A DNA stretch of 64,000 nt from Ferruginibacter sp. (GTDB lineage Bacteria > Bacteroidota > Bacteroidia > Chitinophagales > Chitinophagaceae): assembly GCA_014379905.1 (NCBI GenBank), contig JACMKX010000125.1, forward strand, positions 1 to 64,000, written 5' to 3'. The notes below the pieces were generated by a model. That model was given only the letters and a program-made list of their open reading frames with translations. It was not told the origin of the DNA and did no database searches. Positions 7,553 through 16,373 of this stretch are shown here, in pieces. Both the position numbers and the translations under genes were made by a program. Numbering within the stretch: position 1 is the first letter of the stretch; the number at the start of each line of letters is the position of its first letter.

Positions 7553-8659
7553 TTGAGATCGCTTTCCCTTTATATCATTGCATGTTTTCTTTGTACTTAT
7601 ACTTATGCGCAACAGGCTTTCAAAGGAAAAGTGTTAAGCGCAGAAACCGATATTCCACTCAATGGCGTGAGCGTATATTTTAATAATACCTCTATAGGCA
7701 CGCTCACCAATGAAAAGGGAGAATTTATCATTCCCGTTGCTATTGAAGGCGAAGTCATTATTTCTTCAGTTGGATTTGAAAGGATCATTTATAAAACCAG
7801 TAAAGAAGGGGCAGGCCAAAAATCCTTCACATTTAAATTGCAACCTAAAGAAACAATATTACAGGACGTGCTTATTTTGCCCGATGCTTCCCGGAAAAAA
7901 TACCTGAAATTATTCAGGGACCATTTTTTGGGAATAACAGAAGAAGCGGATATGAGCAGGATCACCAACCTGGGTGCGATCTATTTTGTAAAATCACCAA
8001 CCGATAAAGATGGCATCATTGCCTTGAGCGATACGCCATTAACCATCATTAACCGGCAACTGGGCTATACTATAAATTTTGACCTGGGTGAATTTTATTT
8101 GAATGAAAAACAAGGCCGTACTTCTTTTTACGGATTTACCAGGTACAATGAAATGGGCGATAGAAAGAAATGGGCTAAAAACCGGCGAAAAGCTTACTAC
8201 GGAAGTACTGTTCATTTTTTCAGGTCCCTTATTACCAATACCCTGGAGAGGGAAGGTTACAGTATTTATAAAATCAAAAGTGATTCACTAAAAAAGCGTG
8301 GTAATCCGCTAAATATTTCTGCAAACAAAGTAGACATGGCCATCCCTGTTAAAGCCACAGATATTATAGAAAAAGATAGCGCTTCAAATTTCTACTCAGC
8401 AAAATGGGGCGCAAAACTGATGGTACAATACCATAAAAAAACTGCCAGCCAGGATTATCTTTACAAAAAGATACTTGTAAAAGATGCTTTTCACAATGGA
8501 TTTAGGGCTTACTTGAATACTTCCGCAGGTTTTATCCGGATAGATACAAACGGTCTCCTGGAAGACCCTATGGCTGTGTACTATAGCGGGTATTGGATAT
8601 ACGAGAAAGCTGCCAATCTTTTACCTTACAATTATAATCCCGAAAAAGAAGACAAGTAG
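7553..8659 (+). CDS. Secreted carboxypeptidase-like regulatory domain protein
   Basis: A 368-residue protein. The start is a TTG placed immediately after the upstream stop codon; it gives a good signal peptide (MRSLSLYIIACFLCTYTYAQ) and there is no nearby ATG. Residues about 21-105 are a CarboxypepD_reg-like beta-sandwich (FKGKVLSAETDIPLNGVSVY, then GTLTNEKGEFIIP). The remaining 260 residues match the long C-terminal extension common in Bacteroidota members, with no catalytic motif. Probably periplasmic or outer-membrane; function unknown. Transcribed between the nuclease gene and ispE with spacings of 0 and 1 base. Confidence 0.85.
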   Translation: MRSLSLYIIACFLCTYTYAQQAFKGKVLSAETDIPLNGVSVYFNNTSIGTLTNEKGEFIIPVAIEGEVIISSVGFERIIYKTSKEGAGQKSFTFKLQPKETILQDVLILPDASRKKYLKLFRDHFLGITEEADMSRITNLGAIYFVKSPTDKDGIIALSDTPLTIINRQLGYTINFDLGEFYLNEKQGRTSFYGFTRYNEMGDRKKWAKNRRKAYYGSTVHFFRSLITNTLEREGYSIYKIKSDSLKKRGNPLNISANKVDMAIPVKATDIIEKDSASNFYSAKWGAKLMVQYHKKTASQDYLYKKILVKDAFHNGFRAYLNTSAGFIRIDTNGLLEDPMAVYYSGYWIYEKAANLLPYNYNPEKEDK

Positions 8660-8660
8660 T

Positions 8661-9479
8661 ATGGTAACATTTCCAAATGCTAAGATCAATATCGGTTTAA
8701 ATATCCTTTCTAAAAGAGGCGATGGATACCACAACCTTCAAACTGTCTTCCACCCTATCCAGTTAAAAGACGCACTGGAAATTATCGACGCTCCTGAACA
8801 GGCACAACAGCTTTCATTTAGCAGTACGGGGTTAATGATTAATGGAAATGATCAGGATAATCTTTGCATTAAAGCATATCACTTATTAAAAAAAGATTTT
8901 CCCGAAATTACTTCTGTAAAAATCCATTTGCATAAAGCTATACCCATGGGTGCTGGTATGGGCGGAGGTTCGGCCAATGCAGCCTTTATGCTTATTGGAC
9001 TTAATAAAAAATTTAAGCTCCACTTATCAAAAGAGCAATTGATGAGCTATGCGTTACTACTCGGCAGCGACTGTCCCTTTTTTATTTTTAATGAAACATG
9101 CTTTGCAACAGGGCGTGGCGAAATAATGGATCCTATTGAGGTAGACCTTTCCCCGTTTAAAATACTAATCGTAAATCCGGGCATTCATGTAAATACCCGG
9201 ATGGCATTTTCGGAAATTAATATTGGAGAAAACAATGCCGATCTTAAACAATTGATCCAACAGCCAATTGGTTTATGGAAAGATACCATCTTCAATGATT
9301 TCGAAAACCCTGCTTTTGCCCAATATTCTGAAATAGCGCTCATTAAGGATCTTCTTTATAAAAACGGGGCTTTGTATGCAGCTATGAGTGGTAGTGGCAG
9401 CACTGTATATGGCATTTTTGATGGAGAAAATCAGCCTTCTATTGGTTTTCCTGCACATTATTTTTGCCAATGGGTTTAA
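8661..9479 (+). CDS. ispE: 4-diphosphocytidyl-2-C-methyl-D-erythritol kinase
   Basis: A 272-residue GHMP kinase of the MEP isoprenoid pathway; it phosphorylates the 2-hydroxyl of CDP-methylerythritol. Visible: PNAKINIGLNI with Lys8 (substrate/catalytic), the ATP loop PMGAGMGGGSANAAF at 96-110, GSDCPFF with catalytic Asp137, and the C-terminal MSGSGSTVYGIF. Slightly short at the C-terminus compared with enterobacterial IspE but complete in motifs. One base separates it from the upstream secreted-protein gene, so it is the last gene of that operon. Confidence 0.96.
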   Translation: MVTFPNAKINIGLNILSKRGDGYHNLQTVFHPIQLKDALEIIDAPEQAQQLSFSSTGLMINGNDQDNLCIKAYHLLKKDFPEITSVKIHLHKAIPMGAGMGGGSANAAFMLIGLNKKFKLHLSKEQLMSYALLLGSDCPFFIFNETCFATGRGEIMDPIEVDLSPFKILIVNPGIHVNTRMAFSEINIGENNADLKQLIQQPIGLWKDTIFNDFENPAFAQYSEIALIKDLLYKNGALYAAMSGSGSTVYGIFDGENQPSIGFPAHYFCQWV

Positions 9480-9832
9480 AAGGGGTAAGTGAGATAATAG
9501 CGAGTAGTAAGTAGGCTATGAGATATCAGCTTATCGTTAGACTCGTAAATACACGACAAGTATACAAACTGCCTGCCCGGGTCAATTTAATATAATTCGT
9601 ATTATTCGTGTAATAAAATAAAGTATACCTTTACAGCATCAACAATTTATCTAATATATCATTCCTGCGCAGTAATCTCGACCTGCTGAATCACTGAAGA
9701 TTAATGGACAATTAATCACAGTCCATAAGCCGTAGTACAATGGCGAATTAAATTTTATTCCTGTAAAATAATTATCAATGATCATAGTAAGTAGCCATGA
9801 ACTATTGACTATAACCGGTAAACTTAAAAGTG
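9480..9832. other. Gene-free stretch before rocD
   Basis: About 350 bases with no supported gene. It contains AATTCGTATTATTCGTGTAA-type repeat words at 9593-9614 and loosely repeated words of the form GTCCAT/ATGGAC near 9700-9740. No good TAnnTTTG box or terminator was recognised, although rocD must have a promoter here. Confidence 0.5.
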
Positions 9833-11068
9833 ATGAACGCAACAACAAATATTTCTGCCAATACACAACAATTTTTTGACCTTGAAGATAAATATGGAGC
9901 ACACAATTACCATCCCCTACCGGTAGTTTTAAAAAAAGGACTGGGAGTTCATCTTTGGGATGTGGATGATAAACAGTACTTCGATTTTTTAAGCGGTTAC
10001 TCTGCAGTGAACCAGGGCCATTGTCATCCAAAAATTATTGCTGCGTTGACGGAGCAGGCCCAAACACTCACACTTACCTCAAGAGCATTTCACAACAACC
10101 TGTTAGGAGAATATGAGCAATTCATTACTGCTTATTTCGGATACAATAAAGTGTTGCCTATGAACACCGGCGTAGAAGCGGTAGAAACAGCTTTAAAACT
10201 AAGCCGCAAATGGGGCTATGCGGTGAAGGGTATTGAAGAAAACCAGGCCAAGATCATTGTATGTTCGGGTAATTTCCATGGGCGTACCATTGCGGTTATA
10301 TCTTACAGTACTGACCCTGCTGCTGTTAAAGATTTTGGGCCCTTTGCACCTGGCTTCCAGGTGATACCATTTAATGACCTGGTTGCTTTAGAAAAAGCAT
10401 TACAGGATAAAAATGTTTGTGCATTTTTATTTGAACCGATACAGGGAGAAGCTGGTGTGGTGGTACCCAATGATGGCTATTACAATAGTGTTCGCCATTT
10501 GTGTGATGATTACAATGTATTAATGGTAGCGGATGAAATTCAAACTGGATTAAGCCGCACAGGAAATATGCTGGCATGCGATGCTGAAAACGTGAGGCCG
10601 GATATATTAATATTGGGTAAGGCATTAAGCGGTGGTATATTGCCGATAAGTGCGGTGCTGGCAGATGATGAAATAATGATGACGATCAAACCAGGCGAAC
10701 ATGGCAGCACCTATGGTGGCAACCCGTTAGCGTGCAAAGTAGCCATTGCTGCTTTATCGGTATTAAAAGAAGAAAACATGGCGGCTACTGCTGAAGCAAT
10801 GGGCCGGTTATTCAGGGATGAACTGGCAAAATTAAATTCCCCGTTTATTTCCATCATCCGGGGGCGTGGATTGTTAAATGCCATTGTTATTAAACATACC
10901 AATCCCGATGCAGCCTGGGAACTTTGCCTGGCCATGAAAGACAATGGGTTGCTGGCAAAACCTACGCATGGTGATAAAATTCGTTTTGCGCCACCGTTGG
11001 TTATTAATGAAGCACAGGTAAAAGAAGCAGTGGCTATTATTGAGAAAAGTTTGGCTACACTAACTTAA
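9833..11068 (+). CDS. rocD: Ornithine--oxo-acid aminotransferase
   Basis: A 411-residue class III PLP aminotransferase, full family length. It moves the delta-amino group of ornithine to 2-oxoglutarate, giving glutamate semialdehyde (arginine breakdown, proline link). Key residues: VADEIQTG with Asp234, LGKALSGG with the PLP Lys263, and SGNFHGRT at 145-152. The conserved N-terminal strings [13 protein letters not shown] and [14 protein letters not shown] favour ornithine aminotransferase over other class III enzymes. The GTG just upstream at 9830 is a poorer start than the ATG at 9833. The next gene follows by 9 bases. Confidence 0.94.
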   Translation: MNATTNISANTQQFFDLEDKYGAHNYHPLPVVLKKGLGVHLWDVDDKQYFDFLSGYSAVNQGHCHPKIIAALTEQAQTLTLTSRAFHNNLLGEYEQFITAYFGYNKVLPMNTGVEAVETALKLSRKWGYAVKGIEENQAKIIVCSGNFHGRTIAVISYSTDPAAVKDFGPFAPGFQVIPFNDLVALEKALQDKNVCAFLFEPIQGEAGVVVPNDGYYNSVRHLCDDYNVLMVADEIQTGLSRTGNMLACDAENVRPDILILGKALSGGILPISAVLADDEIMMTIKPGEHGSTYGGNPLACKVAIAALSVLKEENMAATAEAMGRLFRDELAKLNSPFISIIRGRGLLNAIVIKHTNPDAAWELCLAMKDNGLLAKPTHGDKIRFAPPLVINEAQVKEAVAIIEKSLATLT

Positions 11069-11077
11069 TTTCATTTC

Positions 11078-11767
11078 ATGAACCGAAAAGATTTCAAAGA
11101 ACAACCCGTTTCGAAAAATAACTTTTTAAAACAGGCTGTTATAGGTTTGAGTGATGGATTTATTATTTCATTTGCAGTTGCAACAGCCCTTTCTGTAATT
11201 TATTCTGACACCTATGTGATTGCAAAATATACAGGCTTTTTCAGTGTGCTTTGTGCAGTTATTCTTGGAATTGCAGGATACCTGGCTGCAAAATTCAGGA
11301 TGGAAACACTGGCCGTAAAAACGGTACAAGAGGAAGAAAGATTAAAAAATGAAGAAACATTTAAGACAGTGGCTCTTTTTAAAAAACTGGGTATTGGAGA
11401 AGATATGCAGGAGCAGGCTGCCACCGAAATAGAAAAAGACAGCGAAGAGTGGAGAGCATTTCTGAAAAAAAATCAACAGGCATTTGAAATTCCTGATAAA
11501 AAAGAATTACCGGTAACAGGACTTGTAATTGGCTTAACATTTATAATTGGAGCGGCATTGGCGCTTATTGCTTATTTTTTATGGAGGAACTCCCGGGAGG
11601 CAATGCAGCTTTCTATCTGTTTTAATATTCCACTACTGTTAAGCATTGGTTTTATAAAAAGTTATATAAATAGAGAACCACTTCTTTGGGGAAGTTTTCG
11701 CTTATTGCTGCTTGGAACTACAGCGGCGGCGGCGGCCTGGCTGGTAGCAGGTGTTTTTATAAAATAA
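11078..11767 (+). CDS. VIT1/CCC1-like transmembrane transporter
   Basis: A 229-residue membrane protein. An early transmembrane segment with GLSDGFIISFAVATALS (about 24-40) and a second near residues 52-71 resemble VIT1/CCC1 iron/manganese transporters. A charged cytosolic middle follows (about 75-145, with EEWRAFLKKNQQAFE), then three C-terminal hydrophobic segments (about 148-168, 176-193, 205-228). In the known family the charged middle binds the metal; the role here (iron or manganese removal from the cytosol) is inferred. It starts 9 bases after rocD and ends 1 base from the convergent mgsA. Confidence 0.8.
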   Translation: MNRKDFKEQPVSKNNFLKQAVIGLSDGFIISFAVATALSVIYSDTYVIAKYTGFFSVLCAVILGIAGYLAAKFRMETLAVKTVQEEERLKNEETFKTVALFKKLGIGEDMQEQAATEIEKDSEEWRAFLKKNQQAFEIPDKKELPVTGLVIGLTFIIGAALALIAYFLWRNSREAMQLSICFNIPLLLSIGFIKSYINREPLLWGSFRLLLLGTTAAAAAWLVAGVFIK

Positions 11768-11768
11768 A

Positions 11769-12224
11769 TTATTTCAATCTTCTTTTTAAATACGTAGAAT
11801 AATCCGGCAATATCGTTTCATACTCATCCTGCATTAAGGGTGAGGTTGCAATAAAATCTGCCGTGGCCCTATCGCAGGCTAACAGGATATTCCAGGCTAC
11901 ACCTAATCTTAGCAGGGCTTTCACATCGCTGTCGTGCGGCTGTGCTTCCATAGGATCCCAGAAAAAAATCAGGATATCAATCTTTCCTTCTGCGATCATA
12001 GCTCCAATCTGCTGATCGCCACCCAGCGGACCACTCAAGACTTTTTTTACCGGCCTGTCCAGTTCCTGCTCCATCAATGCTCCCGCAGTGCCCGTAGCTA
12101 TCAGGTCATGCTTAGCCAGGGAAATCTTATTGTAAATGGCCCACTCCACCATTTCCGCTTTTTTATTATCATGCGCCACCAGGGCAATGGTCTTTCTTAT
12201 AGGTATTCTCCTGCTATCAGCCAT
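11769..12224 (-). CDS. mgsA: Methylglyoxal synthase
   Basis: A 151-residue protein, the usual size. It converts dihydroxyacetone phosphate to methylglyoxal and phosphate, a bypass of lower glycolysis under phosphate limitation. Family signatures: LVAHDNKK with His18 and Asp19, ATGTAG (43-48, phosphate site), SGPLGGDQQIGAMI with Asp70 as the likely catalytic base, and FFWDPMEAQPHDSDVKALL with His97 and Asp100. Start at 12224 gives a slightly basic N-terminal extension. It converges on the VIT1-like gene with one base between stop codons. The start lies about 70 bases from the methyltransferase upstream. Confidence 0.96.
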   Translation of the reverse strand: MADSRRIPIRKTIALVAHDNKKAEMVEWAIYNKISLAKHDLIATGTAGALMEQELDRPVKKVLSGPLGGDQQIGAMIAEGKIDILIFFWDPMEAQPHDSDVKALLRLGVAWNILLACDRATADFIATSPLMQDEYETILPDYSTYLKRRLK

Positions 12225-12294
12225 AATAAATATTTATTATTAATACTCATTGTAAAAGAGGTAATATTGCTGGTAGGAAAACAGGTAATTATTA

Positions 12295-12885
12295 TCATTT
12301 CCTGGCTATCATAAAAAGTTCTGTACCCGCTCTTCTTTCGATTGAATTATATGCCCTTTCCATTAAAAGAATGTCAAACAAAGGCGCAAACAAATCCATG
12401 TATTCGGCTTTATCTCCGCCAAAAGGTGGACTATCATCAAAAGAACGATCAAATAGCAGGCCTGCCAGCTTGCCATTTTCTTTCAGCAGATCATATATTT
12501 TTGCGGCATAGTTTTTCCGGAGTGATGGATGCAGCGCACAGAAAAAAGTTTGTTCCAGGATCAGGTCAAATTTTTGCTGCAATTCAAAAAAATCTCCTCT
12601 TATCACTTTGAGCTTATCCGCGTAAGAAGAAAGTTTTTCCTTTACAGCCTCCGCCGCCAATTTAGATATATCGATCAGGGTAACATTCGTGAAACCTTGT
12701 TGCAGTAAATACGCTGCTTCGTGAGCATTGCCGCATCCCGGTATAAGGATGGCAATATTTTTGTTATCCAGCTGGTCAATGTATGCTTTCAATGCAGGAG
12801 CTGCATAGCCTATATCCCAACTTGTTTCTCCTTTTTGATATCGTTCGTTCCAATAATTTTTATCAAGTCTGTTTGGCTGAATCAT
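12295..12885 (-). CDS. TPMT-family SAM-dependent methyltransferase
   Basis: A 196-residue class I methyltransferase resembling the thiopurine S-methyltransferase superfamily. The N-terminal YWNERYQKGETSWDIG (11-26) is the family-specific substrate lid, with Trp12 and Trp23. IPGCGNAHEAAYL (48-60) is motif I for SAM, IDIS (71-74) binds the ribose, and LEQTFFCALHP follows. Bacterial members methylate thiol, selenium or tellurium compounds or small amines; the substrate here is not decidable. Its start overlaps the stop of the CDF gene by 4 bases (ATGA), so the two are co-translated. Confidence 0.88.
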   Translation of the reverse strand: MIQPNRLDKNYWNERYQKGETSWDIGYAAPALKAYIDQLDNKNIAILIPGCGNAHEAAYLLQQGFTNVTLIDISKLAAEAVKEKLSSYADKLKVIRGDFFELQQKFDLILEQTFFCALHPSLRKNYAAKIYDLLKENGKLAGLLFDRSFDDSPPFGGDKAEYMDLFAPLFDILLMERAYNSIERRAGTELFMIARK

Positions 12886-13871
12886 GTGTTGGTTGTATGT
12901 TTTTTATTACTGGAAATATTTTCCATCGTCCATTCTATTTTCTCTCTGAAAGGATACCGGCGAACGGTGCATTCAAATTTACTACAGATGGCACAGCTAA
13001 AATCCATGCAGGCATCCGAATGTACAAAAAGCTCTACGGTCTCTCCGTACTTATTACGCACTAATTCCGATAAAGTATCTACCTCCTTATGTGCTTCGTT
13101 CACATTAAAATACCAGGGTACCGTTAAATGACAGTCCATATGTAATGTGGGACCATACTTAATAATGCGAAGGTTGTGCAGGTCTATCCAGTTTACTGTG
13201 CGGTTATTATTTAATGTAACCACCAATTCTTTCAGTAACTGGTCATCGGCCTCATCCATAATACCGGCCACAGAACTGCGTATGATCTTATACCCGGTGA
13301 AAAGAATAACCAATGAAAATAAGATGGCAACAGCACTATCTATCCAGGCAATATTGGTAAAATATAAAACGATCAGCCCTACAACGATACCGGCAGTAGT
13401 GTAAGTATCAGATCGCAAATGATTTCCACTTGCTATCAGCGCAAGTGAATTATTTTTTTTCCCCGTTTTGATACAAACCGAACCTACAATATAATTAACA
13501 ATTGCGGTAACAGCCACCAATATAATACCCCAATCTAATTGATGAATGCTTTGAGGGTGCAGCAGATTATTTACAGCTTCATAAATAATAAAAATACCTG
13601 CAACAAAAATCAACGTTCCTTCAATAGCGGCGGAAATAAACTCAACCTTACCATGGCCATAAGGGTGATCAATATCTTTTGGTTTTGCCGAAACATATAA
13701 ACTATAAACCCCAATAAGACCAGCTATAACATTTACAATACTTTCCAATGCATCAGTTAATATAGCCACAGAACCTGTTACATACCATGCCCCGATTTTT
13801 ACCAGGAAAAGTACTATAGAAATGGCTGCTACAACTTTTTGTACTTTAAGGTTATATTGAGCTGATGTCAT
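12882..13871 (-). CDS. Cation diffusion facilitator (CDF) family transporter
   Basis: A 329-residue CDF transporter with six transmembrane helices (about 12-30, 36-58, 82-100, 115-133, 160-172, 177-195) and a cytosolic C-terminal domain. The metal site in helices 2 and 5 is Asp40-x3-Ser44 (TDALESIV) and His151-x3-Asp155 (NHLRSD). The Ser in place of the Asp of zinc-specific YiiP suggests altered metal choice, perhaps Mn, Fe or Co; this is inference. The C-terminus carries a cysteine-rich string (CMDFSCAICSKFEC), unusual for the family and a possible extra metal site. The methyltransferase overlaps its stop. A TATCTTTG box lies 6 bases before the ATG. Confidence 0.92.
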   Translation of the reverse strand: MTSAQYNLKVQKVVAAISIVLFLVKIGAWYVTGSVAILTDALESIVNVIAGLIGVYSLYVSAKPKDIDHPYGHGKVEFISAAIEGTLIFVAGIFIIYEAVNNLLHPQSIHQLDWGIILVAVTAIVNYIVGSVCIKTGKKNNSLALIASGNHLRSDTYTTAGIVVGLIVLYFTNIAWIDSAVAILFSLVILFTGYKIIRSSVAGIMDEADDQLLKELVVTLNNNRTVNWIDLHNLRIIKYGPTLHMDCHLTVPWYFNVNEAHKEVDTLSELVRNKYGETVELFVHSDACMDFSCAICSKFECTVRRYPFREKIEWTMENISSNKKHTTNT

Positions 13872-13877
13872 GAATTA

Positions 13878-13885
13878 CAAAGATA
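13878..13885 (-). promoter_or_regulatory. TATCTTTG promoter box, nearly leaderless CDF gene
   Basis: On the minus strand TATCTTTG is followed by six bases and then the ATG at 13871. Initiation about 7 bases past the box would put the transcript start at or next to the start codon. Confidence 0.5.
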
Positions 13886-13902
13886 ACAATGAGGGAGTCA
13901 AA

Positions 13903-16185
13903 TTATTTTCTAGGTTTTGCAGCCATATAAAAGGCAAGTCTTCCGCCGTTTATTATGTCAGCATGTTTTATTGAATGGCCTGTCACTATTTTTCCATTCA
14001 ACAATACCTTTTGAACATACACATTCTTCTTGCTTTGATTAACCGTTTCTATCATAAATATTTTTCCATTCTCCAGCTGAAACGTTGCATTATCAACGAT
14101 TGGACTTCCTAATTCATACGCATCACTACCGGGGTTAACCGGGTAAAAACCCAATGCGGAAAACATATACCAGGCGCTCATTTGGCCGCAATCATCATTG
14201 CCTCCCAATCCATCCGGCGTTGCCTTGTATTGCTTTTCCAATATCATGCGAACTGTTTCCTGCGTTTTCCAGGGCTTTTCTGTCCAGTTGTAGAAATAAG
14301 CTACATGGTGTGCCGGCTCATTGCCATGAACGTACCCGCCAATAATGCCTTCACGGGTAATATCTTCTGTATGCGCAAAAAATTCATCCGGCAAATGCAT
14401 GTTGAAAAGTGTATCAAGGCGTTGACCAAATTTCTTCTGTCCACCCATAGCGCTCATCAATCCTGGTGGATCATGCGGTACAAAAAAACTATAGTTCCAG
14501 CTGTTACCCTCAATGAAGCCCTGCCCTTCTGTACTGTATGGGTCAAAGGTCTTTTTAAACGTTCCATCTGCCAGCTTTGGACGCATAAAACCTGTGCTGC
14601 CATCAAAATTATTTTTCCAGTTTTGTGAACGTTTAATAAATTCATCATACACGTCCATCCGGTTTAATTTTTTCGCTGCCTGCGCCAGCGCCCAATCATC
14701 ATAAGCATACTCCAATGTATTGGAAACAGAAATACCACTGCTTTCCGCAGGAATAAACCCGTTGTCAATATAAAGTCCAATGCCTTCGTAATTTCTTTTT
14801 TTAGCGGTGGCAATGCAGGCATCCAACGCCCTATTGGCATCGCCCTTATATACGCCTTTTACTATTGCATCTGCAATAACTGATACACTGTGATACCCAC
14901 TCATGCACCAGTTGTCGTTGGCATAATGCGACCATATTGGCAGCATATTTTGTACACTTTGGTCAAAATGCGCCATCATTGATTTTATCATATCATTGTT
15001 CCGGGAAGGTTGAACAATAGTAAAGAAAGGATGCAGGGCACGGTAAGTATCCCATAAAGAAAAAGTAGTATAGTTGGTAAAGTCATCGGCTTTATGAATA
15101 TCCTGGTCCAGCCCTTTATACTCTTTATTCACATCGCCGTAAACAGTAGGATTAATAAAGGCATGATACATGGCCGTGTAAAAATTCGTTTTATCGTTTT
15201 CTGAAGCGGTGATCTGAATTTTGTTCAACTCTTTCTCCCAGTCATTTTGCGTTTGTTGTTTTATTGCATTAAAATCCCATCCCGGAATTTCGGCAGAAAT
15301 ATTTTGCAGGGCATTCGCCTGGCTCACGGGTGATAAAGCTAATTTTACTTTAATGGACGCTCCTGCTGCTGCATCAAAATCAAAATGCATACGAATGTTT
15401 TTTCCGGCAACCTCGGGGAAATTAATATTTTGATTGAACTTGCCCCAGAAGCCATTGTACGGCTGCTTTCCTTCAAAATTTTTTTTGCCGAAACTCTTAA
15501 ATGGTTGGGAAAATTTCATGGCAAAATAAACAGTCCTTGTTCTGCTCCAGCCATTGGTTTGACGATAACCTGTTACTGTAGAATCATTCAAAACTCTTAC
15601 AAAGGTCCATACAGTTTTGCCTTCGTAATTATAAACACCGCTCATCAGGTCGAGTATGATATGCGCCTGGTCTGTTTTGGGAAAACTATATTGGTGAAAT
15701 CCTACCCTTGTGCTGGCGGTTAATTCGGCTTTAATATTGTCATCTTTCAATAACACACTGTAGTAACCTGCAGCTGCTTTTTCATCATTGTGCGAAAAAC
15801 CCGAACGAAAACCAGTGAGCGGATCAGCGGCTACCCCTGGATTCATTTGCAATTTTCCTACAGTAGGCATTATTAAAAAATCTCCCAGGTCAGAGTGACC
15901 GGTGCCGCTAAAATGTGTATGACTAAAACCGGTGATGGTTTTATCTTCGTAACGATAGCCTGCACAATATTTATAAACATCGCCATTGTATTTACCATTC
16001 ACTTCAAAAGGAATAGTATCTGTTTCAGGGCTCAACTGAACAGAACCAAAAGGGGCGGTAGCACCGGGATAGGTATGGCCCATTTTTTCTGTCCCGATGA
16101 AAGGGTTAACATATTTAATTAAATTTTGTTGGGAAAAACTTTGAATACTAAGTAACAGACCTGCTGCGAACAAGAGATTTTTCAT
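13903..16185 (-). CDS. GH92 family alpha-mannosidase, secreted
   Basis: A 760-residue glycoside hydrolase family 92 enzyme. The start at 16185 gives a signal peptide (MKNLLFAAGLLLSIQSFSQ); the open frame runs 49 codons further upstream through repeat DNA and should not be used. GH92 landmarks: YVNPFIGTEKMGHTYPGATA near the mature N-terminus, GFSHTHFSGTGHSDLGD, GNEPAHHVAYFYNW and the hallmark GGNDDCGQMSAWYMFSALGF. GH92 enzymes are calcium-dependent inverting exo-mannosidases, mostly alpha-1,2, with acid and base residues in the last two blocks. No SusC/SusD pair is adjacent, so it is not part of an obvious polysaccharide locus. Confidence 0.95.
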   Translation of the reverse strand: MKNLLFAAGLLLSIQSFSQQNLIKYVNPFIGTEKMGHTYPGATAPFGSVQLSPETDTIPFEVNGKYNGDVYKYCAGYRYEDKTITGFSHTHFSGTGHSDLGDFLIMPTVGKLQMNPGVAADPLTGFRSGFSHNDEKAAAGYYSVLLKDDNIKAELTASTRVGFHQYSFPKTDQAHIILDLMSGVYNYEGKTVWTFVRVLNDSTVTGYRQTNGWSRTRTVYFAMKFSQPFKSFGKKNFEGKQPYNGFWGKFNQNINFPEVAGKNIRMHFDFDAAAGASIKVKLALSPVSQANALQNISAEIPGWDFNAIKQQTQNDWEKELNKIQITASENDKTNFYTAMYHAFINPTVYGDVNKEYKGLDQDIHKADDFTNYTTFSLWDTYRALHPFFTIVQPSRNNDMIKSMMAHFDQSVQNMLPIWSHYANDNWCMSGYHSVSVIADAIVKGVYKGDANRALDACIATAKKRNYEGIGLYIDNGFIPAESSGISVSNTLEYAYDDWALAQAAKKLNRMDVYDEFIKRSQNWKNNFDGSTGFMRPKLADGTFKKTFDPYSTEGQGFIEGNSWNYSFFVPHDPPGLMSAMGGQKKFGQRLDTLFNMHLPDEFFAHTEDITREGIIGGYVHGNEPAHHVAYFYNWTEKPWKTQETVRMILEKQYKATPDGLGGNDDCGQMSAWYMFSALGFYPVNPGSDAYELGSPIVDNATFQLENGKIFMIETVNQSKKNVYVQKVLLNGKIVTGHSIKHADIINGGRLAFYMAAKPRK

Positions 16186-16189
16186 AGGG

Positions 16190-16197
16190 CAAAGATA
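16190..16197 (-). promoter_or_regulatory. TATCTTTG box 4 bases before the GH92 start
   Basis: Minus-strand TATCTTTG then CCCT then ATG (16185). The usual distance from this box to the transcript start (about 7 bases) would place initiation within the start codon, so either the mRNA is leaderless or the box is a chance match. Confidence 0.45.
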
Positions 16198-16203
16198 AGG
16201 GTT

Positions 16204-16325
16204 GAGCCACGAAGACACGAAGGCGCCGAGGTTCACGAAGCATCGCCTGGTGTATGCCGGGATAAAATATACCGCTGCTGACATGCTGTTCTTAATTCGT
16301 GTAATTCGCTTCAATTCTTGTAATA
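16204..16325. repeat. Two oligomer-repeat patches between GH92 and acyl-CoA dehydrogenase
   Basis: At 16204-16240 the words CCACGAAGACACGAAGG and TTCACGAAG recur; at 16292-16325 the word AATTCGTGTAATTCG recurs with variants. Neither codes for a supported protein. The second belongs to the same family as the repeats at 4108-4147, 9593-9614 and 30058-30144. Confidence 0.5.
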
Positions 16326-16341
16326 AATGCATTCAAACCCT

Positions 16342-16349
16342 TACTTTTG
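16342..16349 (+). promoter_or_regulatory. TACTTTTG promoter box for acyl-CoA dehydrogenase
   Basis: Matches TAnnTTTG, 24 bases before the ATG at 16374. A TTCTTG at 16315-16320 lies 21 bases upstream, an acceptable -33 partner. Confidence 0.6.
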
Positions 16350-16373
16350 TCCCACAAAAAAAATGATTGCTAT

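Noticed and set aside
14182..14628. 148-codon plus-strand frame inside the GH92 gene
   Set aside because: Antisense shadow of a conserved enzyme; Cys- and His-rich nonsense composition.
16186..16332. Longer start for the GH92 gene
   Set aside because: The extra 49 residues come from repeat DNA; the signal peptide begins at the ATG at 16185.
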